From: H2-BAC3 sp045863035
GTDB taxonomy: Bacteria; Bacteroidota; Ignavibacteria; Ignavibacteriales; Ignavibacteriaceae
NCBI GenBank assembly: GCA_045863035.1
Contig: BTUV01000013.1
Span: forward strand, 1 to 57,264
DNA length: 57,264 nucleotides
Reading direction: 5' to 3'
The position numbers and the translations under genes were made by a program. The number at the start of each line of letters is the position of its first letter. The first letter of the stretch is position 1. Of the stretch, positions 1-9,281 are shown piece after piece. The notes under the pieces were generated by a model. The model was given only the letters and a program-made list of their open reading frames with translations, searched no databases and had not been told where the DNA came from.

Positions 1-1026
1 GTTTTTGAAGACCTTGAACCCTCCACCAATTATTCATTCCGTGCAATCATCCGCCATGAAGGTAAGGATGATAAAATAAGTAATACTGTGCAGGTCAGGA
101 CAATGGATACCACCTCCCACAATTTTACCTGGCAGACGTGGACGTTTGGTGCAGGTGGTCCGACTGCAGTACTCTACGACGGATTTATCTTTGATGAAAA
201 TAATATATGGGTAACCGGGGATTATTACTTTAACGGTGACTCCCATAATGCATTACATTGGAATGGTGTGAAGTGGGAGGAAAAAAGAATATTATATCAA
301 CATTCTCAAGGTGGTTCGTTTAGTGAAATTAGAAGTTTGATTGCAACGACACCTGATAATATATTTTTTTCTAATATTACCAGATGGAATGGGAAGCAAT
401 ATGAACCAATACAATTTACAATAGATTTCCCTGCTTATATAAATAAAATATGGGGAACTTCTCCTGATAATTTTTACATCGCCGGAGAACATGGAAACCT
501 TGCACAATACCGTAACGGAACTTGGATAAAACTAAATAGCGGAGTGCATTCTAATTTGCAAGATATTTACGGAATAAGGGACAGATATGGCAGTTATATT
601 ATTTACGGTGCTGCTACGAATAGTCTTACAAGTACGGGAGAGAAGAAGATTTTTCGCCTGACACCGGAAAATCAAATAAATTATTTTGAATGGCCGGAAA
701 GTCTGGATATACAATCAGTTTGGGGACCATCAGAAATGCGTTTGTATGCAGCCGGGTCGGGGGTTCATGTTTATAAAAATGGATGGAAATTACTGCCTGA
801 AATTGATTATTTATATAGTGAACGAATAAGAGGGACGGGACATAACAACATATTCGTTGTTGGTCATCTGGGACTGGTGGCACATTTTAATGGGGTAAGT
901 TGGAAAAACTATAGCATGTTTAGCAGCAGCACTGTTTTGATTGGATTACATGTGACCGAGAAAATGGTGCTAATTACAGGAATGCAAAACGCAATAGGTT
1001 TTATAGCACTAGGTAAACAAGAATAA
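1..1026 (+). CDS. Fibronectin-III / beta-propeller exported protein, 5'-truncated
   Basis: The reading frame is open from base 1, so the gene starts upstream of the window; the first ATG, at 103, is internal. Residues read before it (VFEDLEPSTNYSFRAIIRHE) look like the end of a fibronectin type III domain. The rest consists of repeated blade-like units: hydrophobic-W-G, about ten residues, a G-x-x-G turn, then a Y/H-x-N-G-x-W element (NKIWGTSPDNFYIAGEHGN, QSVWGPSEMRLYAAGSG, RGTGHNNIFVVGHLG). This pattern is typical of beta-propeller proteins in Ignavibacteria that are often named only as hypothetical. It ends without a T9SS sorting domain. The next gene starts about 20 bases downstream and is probably co-transcribed. 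The exact function is unknown; a surface or periplasmic protein is inferred. Confidence 0.75.
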   Translation, partial: VFEDLEPSTNYSFRAIIRHEGKDDKISNTVQVRTMDTTSHNFTWQTWTFGAGGPTAVLYDGFIFDENNIWVTGDYYFNGDSHNALHWNGVKWEEKRILYQHSQGGSFSEIRSLIATTPDNIFFSNITRWNGKQYEPIQFTIDFPAYINKIWGTSPDNFYIAGEHGNLAQYRNGTWIKLNSGVHSNLQDIYGIRDRYGSYIIYGAATNSLTSTGEKKIFRLTPENQINYFEWPESLDIQSVWGPSEMRLYAAGSGVHVYKNGWKLLPEIDYLYSERIRGTGHNNIFVVGHLGLVAHFNGVSWKNYSMFSSSTVLIGLHVTEKMVLITGMQNAIGFIALGKQE

Positions 1027-1046
1027 ATACAATAATAGGAATGCAA

Positions 1047-4000
1047 ATGAAAAATATAGTTAAAACAGTTCTGTTTTTATTTTTTATGTCGGCTACGGTG
1101 ACATTTGCACAAGATACAATAGTGTGCAAAGGCAGTGGGATTATCCAACCTTCAAAGATATTACCACCTGCAAGTTTTATGTACCGTAATCTTACAGAAA
1201 CATCTATGCTGGATATTAATGTAACATACGATGAGAATATGTATCCAGATCAAATCGCTGCATTTGAATATGCTGCTAAAATCTGGGAACATTTACTTTC
1301 AGGGCCAAGGACCGTTAAATGTGCAGTCAGGTTCGTACAGATGACTGATGTAACTACACTAGGAAATACAATAACAAATTATTATAACGCCGGTGCGCTT
1401 CCACAGGGAAACACACAATATCCTAGCGCATTGGCTAAGCAATTGATAACTTCGGTGCCCGAAGATGAATATGATTTTGAAATCGTATTTAACTTAAATG
1501 TAAGTTTTGGCTATTCACTTGAAGGAATTACATACGATAATCAGTATGACTTTGTAACAGTCGCTCTCCATGAAATTGGACATGGTTTGGGTTTTTTTCC
1601 AACTTATAATGTGGCAAATGCATCTGGAAGTGTCGGTGAAATTGGTTTTCTTGCCAATCCCTCTGGAAATTTCCCTGCTATTTATGATAAATCAATCGTT
1701 TCTGGGTCTAATCAGTTATATACTATTACTAATTCAAGTCAACTTGCATCTTATCTTACCGGTGAGAATGTTCAATTTAATGGTTTGCAGGCAAAAAAAG
1801 CAAATGATAATCAAAATCCAAAGATTTACGCTCCTTCAATTTGGGAAAATGGGTCTTCAATTAGCCACTTAGATGAAGTAACGTTTCCTGCTTCTAACCC
1901 GCACTCTTTAATGACACCCGGTTGTAATTTTGCAGAGGTAAATCACAATCCGGGTAGTATAACACTTGGAGTATTGAAGGATTTGGGATGGAATGTTAAC
2001 CGTCTAATAACAGTTGAAGAACCCAATGGTAATTCAATAGTAGTAAAGAATGGCATATTTAAGCTTAAATGGTATGATAATACTGATCAACCTGGAGAAT
2101 TAATAAATTTCAGACTGTATAAATATAACGGAATTAACTTTACAGCACTTACAAATTATCTGAATGGAACAAATATTTACAGCGCGACTGGATATAAAAC
2201 TTATGATTGGTTAGTACCATCAACGCTTGAAGATGGTAAGTATCTGATTAAAGTTGAGTTTAGCGGAGGTACGCCAAGTACAATTCCAGCAAGTCATATT
2301 TTTAGCGTGGCAACAGCACCCGCTGCTCCGGTACCTAACATTCAATCTGGAACATATCCAGAGACACAGTATATTACGCTGCATACCTCAACTCAAGATG
2401 CGAGTATTTATTATACACTAAATGGAAATGAACCTGCTTTGGACGGAAATAATAACCCAACAGGAGGGACAATTCTATATCAAAACGAAAACCAAGTTAT
2501 ATCAATATCTACACATACTCAATTGAGAGCAAAAACTTTTGTATTCTTCCAAGATGGGTCAAGAGTATCAAGCAGTACTTTTATTGGACAGTATTTCATT
2601 GAGGAACCACTTTTTGTAGAAATTAATGTGGTTCCGAAGATTATGTTCAAAAATAGTGTGTCAGGAGGGTATTCAGACGGTTATCTGCAACTTGGAAAAC
2701 CAGGTAATAATACCTACAGAGCATGGCTTAAATGTAGTTTACCATCTAATTTTTTTCCAACGCTGAAGTATAGTAAGATTGAAAGTGCTGAAATTATTAT
2801 TCAGAATTCAAATACTGCCTCTTCCCAAATCACAGTTGGTTTTTATGATTGTCGTTACGAAAGTTCGTGGGGTATAGATGACAATTGGGCATCTTTCTCT
2901 TCTACCAATAAAAAAGGAACATCAACAATTATCAGCAATACAAGTAAACTTGCATTGCCACAATATTTTGTTTCTAAGTTACAAGAGAGGTTTAATGCCG
3001 GTGGAGGTGAGTTCTGGATAGGACTTGCTAATGAGGATGAGGTTTCGCCATCGAAGTTCCTCAATAGCCAAAGTCAATATGAAACGATCAAAATATCATT
3101 TAAGTATAACACAAAAATAGAGCAGTTAACCGATGAGAACATTAATTTAGGTTCAATAGGGCTATTTCAGAATAATAATTGGGTGGAAAAAATTGCTCCA
3201 ATTTATGAAAATTTTCCATTTGGCAGTTCTCTTATTGTTCGGGGATCACAAGGGACAATTTCAAGTACTGGTTATAAATATTCAAAGTGGATGTACCCTG
3301 AGCAACTTATAAATCCACAGATTATAACTACAATTGCTCCAACTTCAACCTTTACTTTATATTTACGAGAAGCTTTCAAAAACATAAGTATAAAAAATAA
3401 TTTTGTAGAAGACACACAATTTTCGAACAACGACAATAAAATTTGGTTTACTGATCCATGGTTACCAGATAATCTGCTTTCACCGTATGGTTATTATAAC
3501 CGAGGTAATAATGCTGTTCCATACAATCTCACTTCACCGATAGAGTTTTTTTCATCATCACTCGTGAATTATCAGGGGGTATTGAAGGGGCAAAGTAGTA
3601 TACCAGTATGGCCTCAACCATATTACACTGTTAAAACCTCAGAACTGTATAGTGGCACCTCAGCGCAAACGGGGAAATTTCACAGGTTTAGTTTCCTGGG
3701 CTGGTATGCATCACCGGTAACAGCGGCTGAATTCCGTTTTCCAAAGTCACTCGAAACTCCATTAATTTTTAAGGAGGACAATGCAGTTATAAGTGCCAAT
3801 TACAAAGGGACGGAACTATCTGATAATACATTAGGATACGCCAATAATTCACAGAGAAAAATCTTCTCTTACACCAAAGTGATTAATCAAATAGAGTATC
3901 CTGTTTTTGTTACAGTTTACGAGAGTATGGGTAAAGTATTTGGTGAACAGGTCATTAGAGACCTTGACGGAGTTACCTATTCAAACCTTCTGTTTCTTAC

Positions 4001-5867
4001 CAGTGGTTATACTTACTCCACTGATGCGTTATCCAAATCTCCGGCTATTGACTTTGCTCATCCGGAAGGCGCTGATCGGGTTTTTGCGTATGTGTTCCAG
4101 GAACAAATTCCTGCGAACCCTGATGCCAGCCGTTTAAGAGTTGTTGTTCAGCAGATACCGGGCACTGCACAATCCATTGAGGAATGGCAATTTCTCTTAG
4201 ATACCAGTTTTGATGTGGCTGTTCCTTATGAAACTGCAACTCTTAACCCGGTAATTACCATTGATGATGATTATGCTGTTACAATCGTCTGGGAAGTAAA
4301 TGCTAATACCTCAGGTTTAACACCCGGCTTGTATGCTAAGGTTTATAAAATTGACATAAATCAACTTACTTCAACCGAAAGTGGTATCTCTCTGATAACA
4401 GGCACCAATGAAAACTCAAATACCCCATCATTGTCAGGAGAGGAACGAGCCACCCGGCTTGACTTAGTTTATGAGCAAATTGCTTCTGCTTCAACCTCTT
4501 CTATTTACTGGATTGATATTTCAAAAGATGACCTTACGCTCACTTTTTCATCACCGGTAAATATTTCCTCGGGCAGTGGTTATGCAAAGAACAGTAATCC
4601 TTCTGTTGTAACCCTTGAGGGGAACTACGCAAGAGTAGTATGGAGGGGTTTCCGCGAATATTTGATGGAGGAGGAAGAGTTTCATAAACAGCAGGCAATC
4701 CTGAGTGATTGGAATGTAGTGTTTAAATCAACTGATAATCCATCCATGTTCTGGACTTTTGGGACAGATGTAGCGAGCCCTTCAATCAATAAAAGGGATA
4801 ATAATACTTACTATGCATTTTCCTGGACTCAAAACTCAGGCAATGGCGGAGTAAAACTGGCAAATAATACACTCTCTTCAATTTATACCCTTTCTCATAA
4901 ATACGCCGGGGTGAACTATCCCTTGCAGGGTACTTCTGTTCAGATGGCAAATGGTGTATCAAGTCAGTTCATGCACGCTCATACTTTCAACGGCTCTGGC
5001 ACAGGGCCCTATGTTTTCCGGTATTCAAATCCGGTTTCCTCACTCTCAAAAGAACAAAACCTGGTTAATGGCAAAGCAAGGGAAGGGAGCATTTTTGCCG
5101 GCAACACTCAGTTTTATTTTACATTTGGAAATCTACAGTCTGATGGCGTAGGTGTTGAGTTTGTAGAAATTCCCGATACAACAAGACTGAGTGGATCACC
5201 TGAGGCATTGCAGTATCTGCAGAGTCAGCCGTTCCAGATCACTGGCAACTCAAAGGTTTCATACTCCGTTCAGTATGGCATTGCAGATTCAACCGGTTTG
5301 GATGAACTGATGAACAATGGAGGACAAGTAAGATTCAGAGCAGAAATATTTGATGCTGCCACAGGAGAAGTATTATTAACAACCGACAATGTGTTATGGA
5401 ATACTTCCACCATCATTAATTATCGCACCAATTCTTATACGGTAAGCAGCGGAAGTGCAGGCAATCGCCTTGTGCAGATACGATTAGTAATTGAGACTAA
5501 TCTGCCCGTGCAATATACATTAAGTGATAAACTCTCCGAAGAGGGAGTATTTCTTCGTCAGAATGTAAGAGAAGTTGAGATGCTTGATAACCTGAAAATT
5601 ACTGATTTTGCTTTAACACAAAACTACCCCAACCCATTCAACCCGGTAACAGAGATAGAATTTGCCCTCCCTGAGCAGAGTGATATAACTCTAAACGTAT
5701 ATGACATCCTCGGTAAAGAGATTGCAACACTTGCCACTGGCAGCTACTCAGCAGGTAGATACACAGTCCCCTTTGACGGCACCAGCCACGCAAGCGGAGT
5801 ATATATTTATAAACTCAGCTACGGCAAGGGGCAGACAATAACTAAAAAGATGACCCTGCTTAAATAA
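1047..5867 (+). CDS. Secreted metalloprotease-like protein with T9SS C-terminal sorting domain
   Basis: About 1606 residues. A signal peptide (MKNIVKTVLFLFFMSATVTFAQ) is followed by a zincin-like domain with H175-E-I-G-H-G-L-G and, about 100 residues later, SLMTPG, which resembles a metzincin Met-turn, followed by LGVLKDLGW. Residues about 424-517 (PVPNIQSGTYPETQYITL, then IYYTLNGNEP) look like a chitobiase/hexosaminidase C-terminal-type beta domain. The last 85 residues (NYPNPFNPVTEIEFALP ... KKMTLLK) are a type IX secretion sorting domain, predicting export across the outer membrane and surface attachment or release. The start at 1047 is preferred over the in-frame ATG at 1041 because AGGA lies 6 bases upstream of it. 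The third His of the HExxHxxGxxH motif is absent (FFP follows), so the metal site is unusual or the activity uncertain. Confidence 0.85.
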   Translation: MKNIVKTVLFLFFMSATVTFAQDTIVCKGSGIIQPSKILPPASFMYRNLTETSMLDINVTYDENMYPDQIAAFEYAAKIWEHLLSGPRTVKCAVRFVQMTDVTTLGNTITNYYNAGALPQGNTQYPSALAKQLITSVPEDEYDFEIVFNLNVSFGYSLEGITYDNQYDFVTVALHEIGHGLGFFPTYNVANASGSVGEIGFLANPSGNFPAIYDKSIVSGSNQLYTITNSSQLASYLTGENVQFNGLQAKKANDNQNPKIYAPSIWENGSSISHLDEVTFPASNPHSLMTPGCNFAEVNHNPGSITLGVLKDLGWNVNRLITVEEPNGNSIVVKNGIFKLKWYDNTDQPGELINFRLYKYNGINFTALTNYLNGTNIYSATGYKTYDWLVPSTLEDGKYLIKVEFSGGTPSTIPASHIFSVATAPAAPVPNIQSGTYPETQYITLHTSTQDASIYYTLNGNEPALDGNNNPTGGTILYQNENQVISISTHTQLRAKTFVFFQDGSRVSSSTFIGQYFIEEPLFVEINVVPKIMFKNSVSGGYSDGYLQLGKPGNNTYRAWLKCSLPSNFFPTLKYSKIESAEIIIQNSNTASSQITVGFYDCRYESSWGIDDNWASFSSTNKKGTSTIISNTSKLALPQYFVSKLQERFNAGGGEFWIGLANEDEVSPSKFLNSQSQYETIKISFKYNTKIEQLTDENINLGSIGLFQNNNWVEKIAPIYENFPFGSSLIVRGSQGTISSTGYKYSKWMYPEQLINPQIITTIAPTSTFTLYLREAFKNISIKNNFVEDTQFSNNDNKIWFTDPWLPDNLLSPYGYYNRGNNAVPYNLTSPIEFFSSSLVNYQGVLKGQSSIPVWPQPYYTVKTSELYSGTSAQTGKFHRFSFLGWYASPVTAAEFRFPKSLETPLIFKEDNAVISANYKGTELSDNTLGYANNSQRKIFSYTKVINQIEYPVFVTVYESMGKVFGEQVIRDLDGVTYSNLLFLTSGYTYSTDALSKSPAIDFAHPEGADRVFAYVFQEQIPANPDASRLRVVVQQIPGTAQSIEEWQFLLDTSFDVAVPYETATLNPVITIDDDYAVTIVWEVNANTSGLTPGLYAKVYKIDINQLTSTESGISLITGTNENSNTPSLSGEERATRLDLVYEQIASASTSSIYWIDISKDDLTLTFSSPVNISSGSGYAKNSNPSVVTLEGNYARVVWRGFREYLMEEEEFHKQQAILSDWNVVFKSTDNPSMFWTFGTDVASPSINKRDNNTYYAFSWTQNSGNGGVKLANNTLSSIYTLSHKYAGVNYPLQGTSVQMANGVSSQFMHAHTFNGSGTGPYVFRYSNPVSSLSKEQNLVNGKAREGSIFAGNTQFYFTFGNLQSDGVGVEFVEIPDTTRLSGSPEALQYLQSQPFQITGNSKVSYSVQYGIADSTGLDELMNNGGQVRFRAEIFDAATGEVLLTTDNVLWNTSTIINYRTNSYTVSSGSAGNRLVQIRLVIETNLPVQYTLSDKLSEEGVFLRQNVREVEMLDNLKITDFALTQNYPNPFNPVTEIEFALPEQSDITLNVYDILGKEIATLATGSYSAGRYTVPFDGTSHASGVYIYKLSYGKGQTITKKMTLLK

Positions 5868-5930
5868 TTGTGAATTGTGAATGGTAAATTGTGAATTGCG
5901 AGTTTTCACTTTTCACTCTTAACTTTTAAC
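5868..5930 (+). repeat. Heptamer tandem array (9 units) abutting a stop codon
   Basis: Nine 7-bp units begin at the base after the TAA stop. Four or five are of the TTGTGAA type, followed by four of the TTTTCAC / TTTTAAC type, so the two halves are roughly inverted copies. The intrinsic terminator follows 5 bases later. Confidence 0.8.
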
Positions 5931-5935
5931 TAAAG

Positions 5936-5967
5936 AAAGCCCTGGTTTGTTGCCGGGGCTTTTTTGT
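5936..5967 (+). terminator. Intrinsic terminator of the T9SS metalloprotease gene
   Basis: A 7-bp stem AAAGCCC (5936-5942) pairs with GGGCTTT (5956-5962), followed by a T run (TTTTTTGTTTTT). Confidence 0.8.
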
Positions 5968-6028
5968 TTTTGATGCCCTTTTGCCTCCTTTTTTTAACGC
6001 AATCCGCCGCGGCGGAAAACGAAGTTAA

Positions 6029-6087
6029 GCGCGGAGTAACGCAGAGTTTTAAACCCAGTCTCGCGCAAAGACGCTAAGATGCAAAGC
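6029..6087. repeat. Degenerate intergenic CGCAAAG / CGCAGAG-type repeat tract
   Basis: GCGCGGAGTAACGCAGAG and, further on, CGCGCAAAGACGCTAAGATG show a degenerate period of about 9 bp. The tract lies in the convergent gap between the T9SS gene and pduT. Similar CGCAAAG tracts are widespread in intergenic DNA of environmental bacteria. No coding potential was seen. Confidence 0.5.
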
Positions 6088-6142
6088 AATAATTAAAAGT
6101 AAAGTAAGCATGGCCTTTCAGTTCATAATTAAACTTCATTTT

Positions 6143-6697
6143 TCATATCATCTCGTTTAAAAGTTCCTGGCGGGGCTGTGCGATGATGACTTTATTTACG
6201 AGCAATCCCTTTTCAGAAACCAATGCTGCTCCTGCTTCAACGGCTGCTGTAACGGCTGCTACTTCTCCGGTCATGGTTACAAATGCTTTTCCGCCGAGTG
6301 CCATTGCCAGACGCACTTCAATCAGTTTAACCGATGCAGCTTTTACTGCAGCATCAGCGGCTTCAATGAGTGAAGCAACGGAGAATGATTCGATAATGCC
6401 GAGTGATTCAAGCAATTGCACTCCGGTATGACCGGCAATGGCAGGGAATATATCCGGGTGAACATTGGGAATTACAAAATGGTCAATGACCCCAAAGTTT
6501 ATGGTTTCAACTGCTGCATCAACTGCTGTCTGCACGGCTGCCACCTCTCCGCCAATCAGAGTCATATATTTACCTGAGCAGATAGTGCGGGAAAGTATCA
6601 TTTCAACATTGGAGGTTTTGAGCATAATATCCGCTGCCTGCATTCCGGCGGCGATGCTGGTCATTTCAATAAGTCCGAGTGAGTTCATTTGTATCAT
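6143..6697 (-). CDS. pduT: Tandem-BMC-domain microcompartment shell protein, PduT-like
   Basis: 184 residues, the same length as enterobacterial PduT. It has two consecutive BMC domains: residues about 3-90 (SLGLIEMTSIAAGMQAAD) and about 98-180 (LGIIESFSVASLIEAADAAV). PduT-type proteins form pseudohexameric trimers in microcompartment shells and carry a [4Fe-4S] cluster at the central pore, held by one Cys per chain. The corresponding Cys is present (C40 in SRTICSGKY). It lies 12 bases downstream of the pduS homologue on the same strand, so the two are probably co-transcribed and could move electrons across a shell. No other shell or enzyme gene of a microcompartment is in the window. The gene assignment is strong; the compartment it serves is unknown. 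Confidence 0.88.
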   Translation of the reverse strand: MIQMNSLGLIEMTSIAAGMQAADIMLKTSNVEMILSRTICSGKYMTLIGGEVAAVQTAVDAAVETINFGVIDHFVIPNVHPDIFPAIAGHTGVQLLESLGIIESFSVASLIEAADAAVKAASVKLIEVRLAMALGGKAFVTMTGEVAAVTAAVEAGAALVSEKGLLVNKVIIAQPRQELLNEMI

Positions 6698-6709
6698 AGT
6701 AATATCTTT

Positions 6710-8023
6710 TTAAGCTTTTATGGATATATAATTCTGTGTCACCTCAGTAATCCTGCCGCTAATTGAAGCGTGAATTTCACTGCCGAGTTTGCCTCCTGAG
6801 ATGTGTGCAATTTTTGCTCCCCGCGTAACGGTTTCTCCTTCTGAAACAAGCGGCACTGCTATTTCACCTACATGCTGTTTTAAGGGAATTTTAACTTTTA
6901 CCGGAGCAGGTGATTTATCAGTAAAGGGGGTGTGCCCGTCATACTGCTCAAGCCGCAGTTTTTTAACAAGCTGCTTTAGGGGAACTCTGCGTCCCTCTTT
7001 CATCGGGTGAACTTTAACAGGTTTCTCCTGTATATACTTCATTCCGGCAGAACGCATTTCTTTTTTACTTTTGTCACATGCTTCTTTGGGGAAAAGATCT
7101 TCCGGACAGGCGTAGAGTGTGCAGAGTCCGCAGGCACAGCAAAGCTCAGCCATCTGATTCCACACGTCTGAGCCGGTTTTTGAAAAGCCGAGTGAGCGCA
7201 TTACCAGATGCGGCTGCACGTTATATCCAAGCAGGTAACGCGGGCAAAATTCCGTGCAATAACTGCATTGGTCGCAGGCAGATTTACCGATGCGGTGCCA
7301 GTTCTTTTCCGGCTGATTTTTCCGCTGAATGATATAATGATTCATTGGCAGAACAATAATTCCGGATGAGGTTTTGGTAACCACTTCATCCAAGTCCATG
7401 GTTAGCTGCCCCATCATCACTCCGCCGTTATATATAGCGAAGTCGGAAACAGTGGTTCCGCCCGCGTGTTCTATCAGTTCGCGGAATGTGGTGCCAACCG
7501 GAGTCCAGAAAGTAGCTGGTTTTTTAACCGCACCTGCCACACAAACAAATTTATCAGTCACCCCTTTCTCCTGATGTGCAAGCCATACATTATAAAATGA
7601 TTCAACATTATTAACCACACAACCGACCTGCAAAGGAATTCCGGCGGGTGGAATTAATCGTTTAGTGGCGGCATAAACCAGTTCATACTCATCACCTGCG
7701 GGATAAAAATCTCCGAGGAAAGTAAATTCAATATTGGTATCCTTCAGCCAGGGTTCAATTGCTTCAATGGCTTTTACATTTTTGGATTTAAGCCCGAAGA
7801 ATCCTTTTTTTGCGCCGGTGCTTTCAATCATCAGTTTCATCCCTTCAACAATTTCGCGGGGATGGGCTTTCATCAATTCGTAATCCTTATGGATAAGGGG
7901 TTCACATTCCGCACCGTTTGCCAGGACGTATTCAACCTGCGACTGTGCCTTTATGTGGGTGGGGAATCCTGCGCCGCCTGCCCCGACAACTCCGGCTTCC
8001 TGTATTTGTTGTTGTATTGACAT
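6710..8023 (-). CDS. pduS: PduS/RnfC-like Fe-S flavoprotein electron-transfer subunit
   Basis: 437 residues. The N-terminal VVGAGGAGFPTHIKA region matches the nucleotide/FMN-binding part of the RnfC/Complex I 51-kDa family. An SLBB-like region lies near residues 155-200. Two [4Fe-4S] motifs follow: C250-x2-C253-x2-C256-x3-C260-P and C295-x2-C298-x2-C301-x4-C306-P. The C-terminal segment (VGEIAVPLVSEGETV ... RGAKIAHISGG) is a biotinyl/RnfC-like hairpin domain. In Salmonella, PduS reduces cobalamin and partners PduT. It is the first gene of the pair, with a TAnnTTTG promoter box at 8059-8066 about 36 bases upstream. With no B12 enzymes nearby, a general NADH-linked redox role for a microcompartment is inferred. 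Confidence 0.88.
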   Translation of the reverse strand: MSIQQQIQEAGVVGAGGAGFPTHIKAQSQVEYVLANGAECEPLIHKDYELMKAHPREIVEGMKLMIESTGAKKGFFGLKSKNVKAIEAIEPWLKDTNIEFTFLGDFYPAGDEYELVYAATKRLIPPAGIPLQVGCVVNNVESFYNVWLAHQEKGVTDKFVCVAGAVKKPATFWTPVGTTFRELIEHAGGTTVSDFAIYNGGVMMGQLTMDLDEVVTKTSSGIIVLPMNHYIIQRKNQPEKNWHRIGKSACDQCSYCTEFCPRYLLGYNVQPHLVMRSLGFSKTGSDVWNQMAELCCACGLCTLYACPEDLFPKEACDKSKKEMRSAGMKYIQEKPVKVHPMKEGRRVPLKQLVKKLRLEQYDGHTPFTDKSPAPVKVKIPLKQHVGEIAVPLVSEGETVTRGAKIAHISGGKLGSEIHASISGRITEVTQNYISIKA

Positions 8024-8058
8024 ATATCTTTATAAAAGTAGTTCTTATCGGCTGTCTG

Positions 8059-8066
8059 CAAAATTA
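8059..8066 (-). promoter_or_regulatory. Bacteroidetes-type -7 box upstream of pduS
   Basis: On the minus strand this reads TAATTTTG followed by CAG, matching TAnnTTTG. It lies about 36 bases upstream of the pduS start. No clear -33 element was seen. Confidence 0.45.
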
Positions 8067-8189
8067 GTCAGAGTAGGCGGAGAAAAAAAGGAGAATATTC
8101 CTGCGGAGTTTTATTGCCCGGGGTAAACGGGGAGTTCTTTACAATTCATTATTATTGAGAATGTATTTTATCATTTTTTCTGCCTTGCA

Positions 8190-9191
8190 TTGAACCAGGA
8201 CCAAAACAAAAGATCTGAAAGAAACCAGACAATAACTCTGAGTGAAACTGAAACTCAGGAGTTTAAAAAAGAACTTCTGAATGAAGCTGATATAACTGGT
8301 AAGTTTGACCCATCGGGTAAAATTATCCGCGGTGATGTCATCCGGGTAACCGAAAAACTGCCCGCAAAGTTTGCTGATTTGTTAATACTTGACCCGCCGT
8401 ATAATCTGTATAAAGATTTCAACGGAATGAGTTTTAAAAAGAGTTCAATCTCCGGATATACTGAGTACCTTAATTCATGGCTGCCTTCGCTCCTTCGGGT
8501 GCTCAAACCGGGGGCGACTATATATATATGTTCTGATTATCATTCATCCACCTCAGTGCATCTTCTTGCGGAAAAATATTTTACTGTAAGAAATCGGATT
8601 ACCTGGCAGCGCGAAAAGGGAAGAGGAGCCAAAACGAATTGGAAAAACAGTTCAGAGGATATCTGGTTCTGCACTTTGGGGAATGATTATCAATTTCATG
8701 TTGACCGCGTAAAAGAAAAAAGGGTTGTCATTGCGCCCTACCGGCAGGAAGGAAAGCCGAAGGACTGGGAAGAAACTCCCGATGGCAACTTCCGGCTTAC
8801 ACACCCCTCCAACTTCTGGAATGATATCAGTGTACCTTATTGGTCAATGCCTGAGAACACTGATCACCCGACGCAGAAACCTGAGAAGCTTTTGGCGAAA
8901 CTGATCCTTGCCTCAAGCAAATCAGGAGATTTAGTGCTTGACCCATTTTGTGGCTCCGGTACCACAGCAGTTACCGCAAAGAAACTGGGCAGAAATTTTT
9001 GTGCTTATGATATTAATGAGGAGTATTGCCTGCTCGCGCTTAAACGGCTGAAAATGGCTGAGAGAGATCCTGCTATACAGGGCTATAAAAATGGCGTGTT
9101 TTGGGAGAGAAATGCCCGTCAGCTAAAAAGGAGAAGTGTTGAGATACAAAATCAAACGGCCGGGAAAAATATTTTTGAGGAAGAAGAGTAA
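8190..9191 (+). CDS. Site-specific DNA methyltransferase, beta-class (N4-cytosine/N6-adenine)
   Basis: 333 residues from a TTG start. The catalytic motif DPPY is at residues 68-71, HPTQKPEKL at about 226-234, and the AdoMet-binding motif DPFCGSGTT at 251-259. The order catalytic motif before AdoMet motif defines the beta class. The enzyme methylates a base in a short DNA target, using S-adenosylmethionine. No restriction endonuclease gene adjoins it: the flanks are pduS, divergent, and a membrane protein. It may therefore be an orphan regulatory or protective methyltransferase. Whether the product is N6-methyladenine or N4-methylcytosine cannot be settled from the sequence, since the DPPY motif occurs in both. 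Confidence 0.85.
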   Translation: MNQDQNKRSERNQTITLSETETQEFKKELLNEADITGKFDPSGKIIRGDVIRVTEKLPAKFADLLILDPPYNLYKDFNGMSFKKSSISGYTEYLNSWLPSLLRVLKPGATIYICSDYHSSTSVHLLAEKYFTVRNRITWQREKGRGAKTNWKNSSEDIWFCTLGNDYQFHVDRVKEKRVVIAPYRQEGKPKDWEETPDGNFRLTHPSNFWNDISVPYWSMPENTDHPTQKPEKLLAKLILASSKSGDLVLDPFCGSGTTAVTAKKLGRNFCAYDINEEYCLLALKRLKMAERDPAIQGYKNGVFWERNARQLKRRSVEIQNQTAGKNIFEEEE

Positions 9192-9244
9192 GTGCATCTG
9201 CAATTCTGCCGCGGCTTTTCTTCTGCTCTCTTGGGGCTTCTTCT

Positions 9245-9252
9245 TATATTTG
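9245..9252 (+). promoter_or_regulatory. Bacteroidetes-type -7 box upstream of the Bax-inhibitor-like gene
   Basis: TATATTTG followed by CAGT, 30 bases before the ATG at 9282; an exact TAnnTTTG match. Confidence 0.55.
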
Positions 9253-9281
9253 CAGTGAAAATTTATATTTAGAGGTAAACC

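Noticed and set aside
6183..6713. Two plus-strand Ala/Ser-rich ORFs
   Set aside because: Antisense shadows of the two BMC domains of the PduT homologue.
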